NCBI GenBank assembly: GCA_018609055.1
Contig: JABAYJ010000001.1
Coordinates: forward strand, 248,001-312,000
Length of the DNA stretch: 64,000 bases
Direction of reading: 5' to 3'
DNA from: Flavobacteriales bacterium
GTDB lineage: Bacteria; Bacteroidota; Bacteroidia; Flavobacteriales_D; CAJJDF01
The position numbers and the translations under genes were made by a program. Below the pieces are notes generated by a model. That model was not told the origin of the DNA. It ran no database searches and saw only the letters and a program-made list of their open reading frames with translations. Shown here one piece after another: positions 1 through 7,432 of this stretch. Numbering within the stretch: the stretch's first letter is position 1; the number at the start of each line of letters is the position of its first letter.

Positions 1-183
1 CTTTTTGGGGATTATACCAAACCTATTAAGGACTTTGCAGACCATACTTTTCAAGAAGGACTTAACGAGATGTATGCTAGAACCCCAAAAAATATGAGGC
101 CCTCGTTACCCTTTTCCTTAGGATACCATATTGTGGCGGATAAAATTCAAAACCATCAGTTACTAATATCAAAATCCAACTAG
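1..183 (+). CDS. C-terminal end of an uncharacterised protein (5' end outside window)
   Basis: Frame 1 is open from the first base to a TAG at 181-183, giving the last 60 residues of a protein that begins before the window. The tail is mixed charged and aromatic (for example DFADHTFQEGLNEMYAR and RPSLPFSLGYHI) with no membrane segment and no T9SS sorting domain. I do not recognise the family. The frame could in principle be chance, but the amino-acid composition looks coding and no other frame is open here. Confidence 0.5.
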   Translation, partial: LFGDYTKPIKDFADHTFQEGLNEMYARTPKNMRPSLPFSLGYHIVADKIQNHQLLISKSN

Positions 184-264
184 ACTTTTAAGAATCTTAA
201 TTACGAGTAGCTCCAGACTCTCGCAAGCGATACATAAATTTAATGAATCAAATAAATTGTATTT

Positions 265-342
265 ATGATTAGTAAAAAAACAATCGCCACAGTTTTATTG
301 CTTAATTTACAGGAAACTCCATTTCTCAAAGCAGTGGCTTTA
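265..342 (+). pseudogene. Remnant of a signal-peptide coding start, frameshifted
   Basis: An ATG at 265 opens MISKKTIATVLLLNL, a typical positively charged and hydrophobic signal-peptide start. A shift of reading frame after this would continue as TGNSISQSSGFN and stop, which reads like the natural end of a signal peptide (GNSISQ followed by a mature N-terminus). In the actual frame the peptide continues without similarity and stops shortly after. I infer the 5' end of a decayed secreted-protein gene; the piece is short, so this is tentative. Confidence 0.25.
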
Positions 343-390
343 ATTAATAAAAAAAGGATATATTTACTTTTTTGAATTAGTTTTTAAAAC

Positions 391-541
391 GGTTCTGTCG
401 CATTAATTATTTTTTAAACGTTTTTCACTAAAATCAACCTTCCTTCAAAAAATTAAATCGCAAACAAACAAAGCTTTAGGTTTTTCAACTTTTACCAAAA
501 ACTACAAAAATCAGTTGTTTTTAGTTTAATGCGACAGAACC
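391..541 (+). mobile_element. 151-bp MITE-like element, copy 1
   Basis: The element starts ggttctgtcgcattaa and ends with its exact reverse complement ttaatgcgacagaacc, a perfect 16-bp terminal inverted repeat. It is 151 bp and too short to code for a transposase. A second copy at 1971-2121 has the same length and orientation and aligns without gaps with about 20 mismatches by eye. The ends resemble, from memory, those of IS6-type elements, but family assignment is uncertain. No matching 8-bp direct repeats flank it. Confidence 0.75.
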
Positions 542-804
542 CAATACGATATCATTAACTATGTTCAATTGTGAAAATGATCCATTTTTTAATGGTTGTA
601 GACCCTTTACTTTGAAGAATTAAACCAATTCATTAATAACTTACCAATAAAATTGTATATTTAATAATTGCGTGCTTTTATGATAAATAAATCTTTGTGC
701 AGGATAGCGAAGACTTTTTATTTTCTTGAATAAAACAATATGTGGTTTTTGCTTTACATTGATGATTGTGATTGCAGTGCTTAATAAACAAAACGCTAAC
801 AACA

Positions 805-832
805 AATAAACGGCATTAAAACGCCCGTTTAT
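805..832. promoter_or_regulatory. Stem-loop upstream of the Hint-domain gene
   Basis: The arms aataaacgg (805-813) and ccgtttatt (824-832) are perfect reverse complements around a 10-base loop. It lies about 33 bp before the ATG at 866, so it would fall in the 5' leader or end an upstream transcript. There is no T-tract typical of an intrinsic terminator on the plus strand. Its role is unknown. Confidence 0.35.
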
Positions 833-865
833 TCAAGCCTTTATAACCAATTAAAAACAAAACTT

Positions 866-1921
866 ATGAAAAAAACAATAAGCATTATATTGTTATCATC
901 ATTTACAATCGGTAATGCAATTTACGCTCAAAATCAAACTATTTATGCAAATGGTGGTGAAACTAACGTGAATTGGGATGTAATTATGAGCGAGTATGAA
1001 AGTCCAGATTATGACGGGGCACCCTTTTGGTATTCATGTATTAATGCGCCCGATAACGTAAAAGCCTCCTCAACATTAAGCCCTCAGGGAAAACACAACT
1101 ATAGCGCTAACAATATAAATGATTATGACCCGCGCACAGCATGGGTTGAGGGAAAAAGTGATTACGGTATAGGAGAGTACTTAAGTCTAAAGGGGGATAT
1201 GTTTGGAGGTACTAATATTTATATATTTAATGGATACCAAAGTTCTTACTCCTCCTGGAAAAATAACTCTAGGGTGAAAAAATTTAGAGTCTATGTAGAT
1301 AATAGACCTATCTGTTATTTAGAGCTAAAAGATAAAATGGGTGGTCAATATTTCGATCTTTCAGATTATGATTTATATGGCCAATGGATTAGATTTGAAA
1401 TTGTAGAGGTTTATAAAGGAGACAAATGGAATGATGTCGCTATTTCTGAGATTCATACGAGAGGTTGCTGTTTTAACAGCAATACTAATATTCTTAATTT
1501 AAATGAACCTCTTACAATCAAAAAATTACAAAAAGGAGATGAAATTTCTTCTGTAGATATAACAACAGGTGAAATTAGAGTTACACAGGTAATCCAATCA
1601 GCTAAACAAATCCATCATACATTACTTAAAGTCTCAACTGAAGATCATACTGTCGAATTAACTCCATCACATCCATTGTTTATTAAAGAGTATGGTTTAA
1701 TATCTTTGTATGCCTTAAAAAGAGATTCTAATTTCAGTAGTTACCAAGAAATGCTTGGTAAAGTTGAAATTTTAGTCTGGAATAGCGAAAAACAAAAAAC
1801 TGAATATCAAAAACTTACAAAAGTTGATAAAATAACTGGCGATTTTGAAACACATACTATACTTAAATTAGAAAAAGGAAAAACATACATAGCTAATGGT
1901 TTTGTAACTTCAGTTTACTGA
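866..1921 (+). CDS. Secreted protein with discoidin-like glycan-binding region and C-terminal Hint domain
   Basis: The 351-residue product starts with a signal peptide (residues 1-21, ending IYAQ). Residues about 45-198 look like the discoidin-like fold called the NADase-type glycan-binding domain: RTAWVEG at 90-96, FNGYQSSYSSWKNNSR at 121-136 and KKFRVYVD at 138-145. From about 201 a Hint (hedgehog/intein) domain follows: candidate nucleophile Cys202 in GCCFNSNTNIL, the TPSHPLF block at 266-272 (T266, H269) and a final hydrophobic strand. It ends ANGFVTSVY and lacks the usual terminal His-Asn, so intein-type splicing is not expected. N-terminal thioester chemistry, as in hedgehog, is possible but unproven. 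The gene stands alone between two 151-bp elements, suggesting acquired DNA. The target is unknown. Confidence 0.75.
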   Translation: MKKTISIILLSSFTIGNAIYAQNQTIYANGGETNVNWDVIMSEYESPDYDGAPFWYSCINAPDNVKASSTLSPQGKHNYSANNINDYDPRTAWVEGKSDYGIGEYLSLKGDMFGGTNIYIFNGYQSSYSSWKNNSRVKKFRVYVDNRPICYLELKDKMGGQYFDLSDYDLYGQWIRFEIVEVYKGDKWNDVAISEIHTRGCCFNSNTNILNLNEPLTIKKLQKGDEISSVDITTGEIRVTQVIQSAKQIHHTLLKVSTEDHTVELTPSHPLFIKEYGLISLYALKRDSNFSSYQEMLGKVEILVWNSEKQKTEYQKLTKVDKITGDFETHTILKLEKGKTYIANGFVTSVY

Positions 1922-2188
1922 TTCAAATGTTCGATTCATTTTAATTTTTTCCTCAATTTTGATACATGAAGGTTCTGTCGCATTAATTATTTTTCAAACG
2001 TTTCTAACTAAAATCGCCCTTCCCTAAAAAAGTTAAATCGTCAATAAACATAACTTTAGAGTTTTCAATTTTGATCAAAAACTACAAAAATCAGTCGGTT
2101 TTAGTTTAATGCGACAGAACCAACAAACAACTGCTTACAAAAAGAAATCTTATATTTCGTTTTATGAATATGATTGAAAGAGGTTAAC
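1922..2188. other. Intergenic interval containing the second 151-bp element
   Basis: Between the Hint gene and the convergent PAP2 gene there is no coding sequence. The interval is mostly occupied by the element at 1971-2121. No strong terminator is visible after the Hint stop; only a short AAATG/CATTT stem followed by a T-rich stretch is seen near 1926-1950. Confidence 0.5.
1971..2121 (+). mobile_element. 151-bp MITE-like element, copy 2
   Basis: This second copy has the same perfect 16-bp terminal inverted repeats, length and orientation as the element at 391-541. The interior is about 87 percent identical by hand alignment, with mismatches clustered in the middle and intact ends. The two copies bracket a 1.4-kb block holding one gene. 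No direct target duplication is visible around this copy or around the pair. Confidence 0.75.
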
Positions 2189-2812
2189 TTAATATATTGC
2201 CAAATCAAAAACGGTAAACAAATAAGGAACCGAAAATCCTAATACTGCTCCTGCATAAACTTGTGCTGGAGTATGTTTATGGAGTATTAATCGGCTTGTA
2301 CCAACTAATCCCATGCAAGTTAAAAGGGCGATTATCATTCCTTGATGATTTACAAATGATACTTGGGTAATGCCAATAAATAGTCCTGCTAAAGAAGATA
2401 TTCCCTGAGAGTGTAAACTTATTTTCCATCTAGGAGTTATAAAAGCTGCTATAAGCAATGCTGCACAACCTCCAAGGTAACCTGCAAGTATTGATGAGCT
2501 CATCCCGTCAATCCTAGCAATAAAATAGTAAAAAGCCATGTAATAGCATAGCGTAATAATTGTTGGAATAGTTCTGTCTTCTTTCTTGGATAAATTAATG
2601 TCCGAGACCATACCCGATTTAAATAGCACAAAAATAGAGAGTAAAGGGAATATAATAGTTAGTAAAAATGCCAGAATCACTAAAGAGTTAGTGAACTCGG
2701 ATCGATAGATAATAGAAAACAATGAATGATACTTTAGGACCAAAACTACGCCCAAAAAAGGCATAACAAAAGGGTTAAGTATAAAGGAAATTACTTGGGT
2801 AAGTTGCTTCAA
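2189..2812 (-). CDS. PAP2-family integral membrane phosphatase-like protein
   Basis: The 207-residue hydrophobic protein has about six membrane segments. It carries a divergent acid-phosphatase PAP2 signature: KKEDRTIP at 76-83, SLHSQG at 132-137 (His134) and SRLILHKHTPAQV at 173-185 (Arg174, His180). The last position, usually Asp, is Gln184, a variant I associate with small Bacteroidota PAP2 proteins. Family members dephosphorylate lipid phosphates such as undecaprenyl pyrophosphate or phosphatidate; the substrate here cannot be told. It lies 5 bp after rpoN on the same strand and is probably cotranscribed. Confidence 0.75.
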   Translation of the reverse strand: MKQLTQVISFILNPFVMPFLGVVLVLKYHSLFSIIYRSEFTNSLVILAFLLTIIFPLLSIFVLFKSGMVSDINLSKKEDRTIPTIITLCYYMAFYYFIARIDGMSSSILAGYLGGCAALLIAAFITPRWKISLHSQGISSLAGLFIGITQVSFVNHQGMIIALLTCMGLVGTSRLILHKHTPAQVYAGAVLGFSVPYLFTVFDLAIY

Positions 2813-2817
2813 AATGA

Positions 2818-4266
2818 TTAGAGTTCTTTTCTTAATCGAGCTACTGGAATCCCCAATTGTTCTCGGTATTTAGCTATAGTTCTTCTTGCAATATTGTATC
2901 CTTTATCTTTCAATAATTCGGTTAACACTCCATCTGTCAAAGGCTTTTTCTTGTTCTCGTCTTCTACAATGTTTTGCAATATTTTCTTTACCTCACGAGT
3001 AGAAACATCTTCACCTGAATCGGTAGAAAGTGATTCAGAGAAAAAGGATTTTAACAAAAATGTACCAAAAGGAGTTTGAATATATTTAGAGTTTGTAACC
3101 CTAGAAACTGTTGAAATATCAAGCTCAACCACATCAGCAATATCTTTCAATATCATTGGTCGGAGTTTTGTTTCATCTCCACTCAAAAAATACTCTCTTT
3201 GGTATTTTAATATAGTTTCCATGGTGCTCATCATGGTGTGTTGCCTTTGTTTTATTGCATCAATAAACCAAGAAGCCGCATCTAGCTTTTGTTTAATAAA
3301 CATCACAGCCTCTTTATCCTGCTTTGTTTTCTTACTCTTATCGTAAGTCTGGAGCATATTGTGGTATGTTCGGCTTACATTAAGTTGAGGAGCGTTTCTT
3401 GAGTTTAAGGTCAAGTTTAGTTCTCCATCATCTTCCGTTAAAATATAATCGGGAATAATGTGCTGTGCCGGTACTGAAGATTCTTTAATTGAACCTGCTG
3501 GTTTTGGATTTAACTTGGTAACAACCTCAATAGTCGCTTTTAGTCTTTCTTCAGTAAAGCTTAATCTTTCTAAAATTTTTGAATAGTGCTTTTTTGTAAA
3601 TGCTTCGAACTGGTGTTCTATCAAATTAATTGCATCAGCAAGTACTCCAGGCTCTTCTTCATGCAGCATTTGCTTTCTATCAAGTTGTATCAGCAAACAC
3701 TCTTTTAAGTCTCTTGCGCCAACTCCTGCTGGGTCTAAATCCTGAACTTGGTATAAAACCTCTTCTATTTCATCTTCCTCAGCCATTATGTTGAACATAA
3801 AAGCTAAATCATCCGAAATATTAATTAATTCTCTTCGTAAATAACCCGATTCATCTAGGTTTCCAATAATATTTTGGGCAATAGTCAACTTTCTTTCTTC
3901 ACGTAATCTCAATGAAATTTGCGAAGTCAATCTTTCTTGAAAAGTCTTTCCTCCAGAAATTGGAATATTAGTCTCCTTTTCTGGGTCAGCATAATTATTA
4001 GATTTTGTTGAATAATGTGATTCACTATCTAGATAATCGCTTACATCAAAATCATCACGAGAGTCAGTTAAATCCTCTTCGTATTGTTCCTCTCCAAATT
4101 CATCCTCTTCTTTCTGGATTCCTTCCTCCAAAGCAGGATTCTCCTCAATTTCGTCCTTTATCCTTTGCTCCAGCTCAACCGTAGGCACCTGCAACAGTTT
4201 CATTAGCTGAATCTGTTGTGGCGAAAGCTTTTGCGATAGCTTATGTGATAAATATTGTTTTAACAT
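2818..4266 (-). CDS. rpoN: RNA polymerase sigma-54 factor
   Basis: The 482-residue protein has the full sigma-54 layout. Region I is Gln/Leu-rich (LSHKLSQKLSPQQIQLMKLL from residue 6), followed by an acidic linker, the core-binding domain, a helix-turn-helix around 370-410 (ISTVSRVTNSKY) and the RpoN box ARRTIAKYRE at 460-469. Sigma-54 directs RNA polymerase to -24/-12 promoters and needs an AAA+ activator; one such activator lies at 35.9-37.1 kb. It is followed closely by the PAP2 gene, and tyrS lies 46 bp upstream on the same strand. Confidence 0.97.
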   Translation of the reverse strand: MLKQYLSHKLSQKLSPQQIQLMKLLQVPTVELEQRIKDEIEENPALEEGIQKEEDEFGEEQYEEDLTDSRDDFDVSDYLDSESHYSTKSNNYADPEKETNIPISGGKTFQERLTSQISLRLREERKLTIAQNIIGNLDESGYLRRELINISDDLAFMFNIMAEEDEIEEVLYQVQDLDPAGVGARDLKECLLIQLDRKQMLHEEEPGVLADAINLIEHQFEAFTKKHYSKILERLSFTEERLKATIEVVTKLNPKPAGSIKESSVPAQHIIPDYILTEDDGELNLTLNSRNAPQLNVSRTYHNMLQTYDKSKKTKQDKEAVMFIKQKLDAASWFIDAIKQRQHTMMSTMETILKYQREYFLSGDETKLRPMILKDIADVVELDISTVSRVTNSKYIQTPFGTFLLKSFFSESLSTDSGEDVSTREVKKILQNIVEDENKKKPLTDGVLTELLKDKGYNIARRTIAKYREQLGIPVARLRKEL

Positions 4267-4312
4267 TGCCTACTTTTTCTTAAATATAATAAAAGTTTCG
4301 GTCAGAAATTTC

Positions 4313-5593
4313 TTATTCTACCGTTACCAAAAAATTATTCTTCTTCCCTTTTTGCAACAAAATATACTTCCCTCCTATCAAGTCTTCCTCTGTTAGTACT
4401 TTGGTATCTGTTACTTTTGCTTTGTTTACACTTATCGAATTTTGTTTCAATTCTCTTCGTGCCTCTCCATTCGATTTTAAAAACCCTCCTTTTTCTGCTA
4501 AAGCAGATACAATATCTATACCATTCGCTAAATCAGCTTTGGTAAAACTCGCTTGTGGTACTCCTTCAAAAATATCTTGAATCAAATTAGCCGACAATGA
4601 TTTTAATCCATCTACAGCTTCCTGTCCTTTTTTAAATAAAATTTCAGATGCTTTTACCGCATTTTCATAGTCTTCTTTAGAGTGAACTCTTGTTGTAACA
4701 TCTTCTGCTAAAGCTCTCTGAAGCTTTCTTTCGTGTGGAGCTTCTTTATGATCAGAAATCAATTTATTTGTTGTTGCTTCATCAAAAAGAGTAAATATTT
4801 TAATGAATTTCTCTACATCTTCATCACTTGAGTTTAACCAATATTGGTAAAACTTATATGGAGATGTTTTTTCAGCATCCAGCCAAATGTTTCCACCTTC
4901 AGATTTTCCAAACTTCGTTCCGTCTGCTTTTTTAATCAATGGTGCTGTAAGTGCAAATGCTTCTCCTCTTGCTTTTCTTCTTATCAATTCAGTTCCAGTT
5001 ACAATATTCCCCCACTGGTCACTTCCTCCCATTTGAATTTTGCAGTTTTTGTTTTCGTACAAATGCAAAAAATCATATCCTTGAATTAATTGGTAAGTAA
5101 ACTCCGTAAAACTCATTCCAGATTCTAATCTCGATTTTACAGAATCCTTACTCATCATGTAACTAACGGTAATGTGTTTTCCTGTATAACGGATAAAGTC
5201 CAATAAATTAATATCCTTAAACCAATCGTAATTATTTACAATTTCAGCTGAGTTATCGCCACAATCAAAATCAAGAAATTGTTCTAGTTGTTTCTTCTGG
5301 CAATTCAGGTTATGGTTTATGTCATCCAAAGAAAGTAATTGTCTCTCTGCAGATTTTCCACTTGGATCACCAATCATTCCTGTAGCTCCTCCAACTAAAG
5401 CAATAGGTTTGTTACCTGATAATTGTAAAAATTTCAGTAGCATTACTGGAACTAAATTTCCAATGTGCAATGAATCGGCAGTTGGGTCAAATCCTACATA
5501 CCCAGAAGTAATTTCTTTTGCTAATTGTTCTTCCGTTCCTGGCATGATATCGTGTATCATCCCTCTCCAAGTTAATTCTTCTATCAAGTTCAT
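4313..5593 (-). CDS. tyrS: Tyrosine--tRNA ligase
   Basis: This 426-residue class I aminoacyl-tRNA synthetase charges tRNA-Tyr. The HIGH signature is HIGN at 43-46, the tyrosine and tRNA-binding core includes QMGGSDQWGNI near 187-197, and the KMSKS loop is KFGKS at 227-231. The last 70 or so residues form an S4-like RNA-binding domain. Length matches bacterial TyrRS. No T-box or other leader is visible in the 5' region, and the upstream interval 5594-6105 contains only decayed genes. Confidence 0.97.
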   Translation of the reverse strand: MNLIEELTWRGMIHDIMPGTEEQLAKEITSGYVGFDPTADSLHIGNLVPVMLLKFLQLSGNKPIALVGGATGMIGDPSGKSAERQLLSLDDINHNLNCQKKQLEQFLDFDCGDNSAEIVNNYDWFKDINLLDFIRYTGKHITVSYMMSKDSVKSRLESGMSFTEFTYQLIQGYDFLHLYENKNCKIQMGGSDQWGNIVTGTELIRRKARGEAFALTAPLIKKADGTKFGKSEGGNIWLDAEKTSPYKFYQYWLNSSDEDVEKFIKIFTLFDEATTNKLISDHKEAPHERKLQRALAEDVTTRVHSKEDYENAVKASEILFKKGQEAVDGLKSLSANLIQDIFEGVPQASFTKADLANGIDIVSALAEKGGFLKSNGEARRELKQNSISVNKAKVTDTKVLTEEDLIGGKYILLQKGKKNNFLVTVE

Positions 5594-5699
5594 CTTTCAA
5601 CCGTTTTTTATGGCTGGTTAAAATTAACGTTAATTGAGGAATTAACCAATAAGTATGCTAGTCCTGTTTCGGTTTCCTTACTTTGGGAAGTTTAAAGGT

Positions 5700-5912
5700 T
5701 TAACTCGCTCCAAAATAGAAGCCTGTTTGGCGGTTCTCTAATTCATAACTGTAAAGTGACTCTCCTCGGCCGTAATTACTACTCACATTAATACTATAAA
5801 TTATCGGATCAAGAAGTTCATATCTTCGGAAAACCCCTAGCTTATATACCATTATCAAATCCAAACCTTTGTAAATAATTTTAGAGTTTCCTTTAAAGGG
5901 GAAAGTCAGAGT
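5700..5912 (-). pseudogene. 3' fragment of an outer-membrane beta-barrel protein gene
   Basis: The minus frame is open from 5912 to a TAA at 5700-5702 without a proper start. It encodes about 70 residues with alternating hydrophobic and polar strands and aromatic residues, for example GLDLIMVYKLGVFRRYELL and an end QTGFYFGAS. This pattern fits the last strands of an outer-membrane barrel. The 5' part of the gene is missing. Function of the parent is unknown. Confidence 0.5.
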
Positions 5913-6083
5913 TCATTAAGTCTAAAAATACTTGACCTTAAAGGTTCAATAGTATTAAGCAACAATCTTGTGTATGATAATCAAATCATTAATACATCTA
6001 ATTTAAAAGAAGGTGTCTATTTTGTTGTTATTAACCAAAATAACATCCCTGTAAGTTCTAGAAAATTAATAATAATAAAATAG
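5895..6083 (+). pseudogene. 3' fragment encoding a T9SS type A sorting domain
   Basis: The plus frame ends at TAG 6081-6083 and encodes SLKILDLKGSIVLSN, then NTSNLKEGVYFVVI and a basic end SRKLIIIK. This is the characteristic strand pattern of a type IX secretion type A C-terminal domain (compare LPKGVLLIKI in the endonuclease at 26.3 kb). The frame is open back to 5841 but similarity stops near 5895, and there is no start or signal peptide. It is the remains of a secreted-protein gene whose front was deleted. Confidence 0.6.
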
Positions 6084-6105
6084 CTGGTATAAAATACATT
6101 TTCAG

Positions 6106-7419
6106 TTATCTAAAACTGTCTTCTATAATTTTATCAAGACTGTCTATTTCCTGCGAAATAGTATCGAGAATTGGGAAGTTAATTCCATCCAACATTGGTC
6201 TTACAGAATCTACATATTTAAGATAAGTTGGGATGTAAGTTGTGTCCATTGGCTTGGCATTATTAAACTTTTGCTTACGGGAATCTACTTGTTTTCCATC
6301 TTTCCAAAAACGATAGCACACATGATTTCCTGAAGAAGAACCTGTGCTTCCTACATATCCAATAATGTCTCCTTGTTTTACATAGTCTCCAACCTTAAGC
6401 CCTTCTTTTATTTTTGACATATGAAGGTATTGAGTAGAATACTGAGGATTGTGCTTTACTTTTACAAAATTCCCATTACCGCTTCCATATCCTCTTTTTG
6501 ATATTGTTCCGTCCGCAGTAGTCCAAATTGGTGTGCCATAAGGTGCTGCATAATCAGTTCCTTTATGTGGTTTAATTCTGTATCCGTATTGTCTAATTCT
6601 TCTTTTTAAATTGTACCCAGAACTCATACGTGAGTATTTGAGTGGTGCTGACAAAAACATACTTTTCATGCTTTTACCTTCTTCGGTATAAAAGTTTGTA
6701 GTGGTTTCTGTTTGGTACATAAAGGCATAAAAATCTCTGTCTTTATAATTAAATAAAATAGCTTTTATATCTCCAATTCCTATCGCTTCTCCTTCAACAG
6801 ATCGTTCTTCGTACATGATCTTAATCTTGTCATCTATCTGTAGGTGAAAGAAATCGATAGACCAAGAATAAATGTTGGCTATTTCATCTATCATAGGAAA
6901 AGATATAGCCGTATTTTGAACTTGCCTGTCAATTGCGAAAGAGAGATTACCTCCTTTTCTTATTCTGGCAGCAATTTCTTTAATCTCAATATCAACCTTC
7001 TTCTTTTTGGCCAATACTTTTACTGTATCTCTAAAGTCGAAAATAAAATACTCAACTGCATTTTTGATGTAAATAGCATACTCTAAATTATGAACCGAGT
7101 CATCATCTGGTGTGCAAAGCATGTAAAAATCATTCCCTGGATTGATGTAATTAAGGTTTAAACTATCCTTAGAAATTAAATATGCTTCGTTAATCTCTGC
7201 CTGAGAAACATCATACTTAGCAAATAAATGGCTAAGTGTCCAGTCTTTTTCAACTTGACCAGAATGCACGTCATATTTTTCGAAATCAAATCCGTAACGA
7301 ATGTCAGTTGGGATTACTTCTTCCTTGGTTTCCTTCTTCTTCCTTCTTTCTTCCCCATCACAAGAGAATACTATAATTGATGCTGTAAATAGCATCAATG
7401 CAATCTTTATGTTTCTCAT
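6106..7419 (-). CDS. M23-family peptidase-like lipoprotein
   Basis: The 437-residue product has a lipoprotein signal ending IIVFSC, with Cys20 as the lipidation site. The C-terminal half (about 265-385) is a LytM/M23 domain: HKGTD with His285 and Asp289, YLHMS with His333 and GNHVCYRF with His366. Position 368 is Cys where the classical HxH motif has a zinc-binding His. From memory the HVC form recurs in Bacteroidota M23 proteins, so it may still bind metal. M23 enzymes cut peptidoglycan cross-links or act as scaffolds for amidases. It follows dsbD by 13 bp and is likely cotranscribed. Confidence 0.85.
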   Translation of the reverse strand: MRNIKIALMLFTASIIVFSCDGEERRKKKETKEEVIPTDIRYGFDFEKYDVHSGQVEKDWTLSHLFAKYDVSQAEINEAYLISKDSLNLNYINPGNDFYMLCTPDDDSVHNLEYAIYIKNAVEYFIFDFRDTVKVLAKKKKVDIEIKEIAARIRKGGNLSFAIDRQVQNTAISFPMIDEIANIYSWSIDFFHLQIDDKIKIMYEERSVEGEAIGIGDIKAILFNYKDRDFYAFMYQTETTTNFYTEEGKSMKSMFLSAPLKYSRMSSGYNLKRRIRQYGYRIKPHKGTDYAAPYGTPIWTTADGTISKRGYGSGNGNFVKVKHNPQYSTQYLHMSKIKEGLKVGDYVKQGDIIGYVGSTGSSSGNHVCYRFWKDGKQVDSRKQKFNNAKPMDTTYIPTYLKYVDSVRPMLDGINFPILDTISQEIDSLDKIIEDSFR

Positions 7420-7432
7420 TAACTGTTACTTC

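Larger units (their letters stand above)
184..865. other. Gene-poor interval with decayed sequence and one 151-bp element
   Basis: This stretch has no intact gene. It holds a likely broken secreted-protein start near 265-342, the first 151-bp inverted-repeat element at 391-541, and a hairpin at 805-832 just before the Hint gene. The remainder is AT-rich with stops in all frames. I saw no transposase, integrase or RNA gene here. Confidence 0.6.
5594..6105. other. Intergenic interval holding two truncated gene ends
   Basis: No intact gene lies between tyrS and the M23 lipoprotein gene. Two 3' gene fragments, one per strand, meet at about 5.90 kb (listed separately). The part 5594-5699 holds the tyrS promoter region with no clear motif. 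Confidence 0.6.

Noticed and set aside
795..840. Integron attC site before the Hint gene
   Set aside because: The hairpin has no matching core sites at both ends and no integrase or cassette array is present.
391..2121. Classical composite transposon with transposase genes
   Set aside because: Both flanking elements are 151 bp and non-coding, and no direct repeats surround the unit; only a two-ended non-autonomous structure can be argued.
5594..5699. T-box or other leader upstream of tyrS
   Set aside because: The interval is too short for a T-box and shows no specifier hairpin or terminator.
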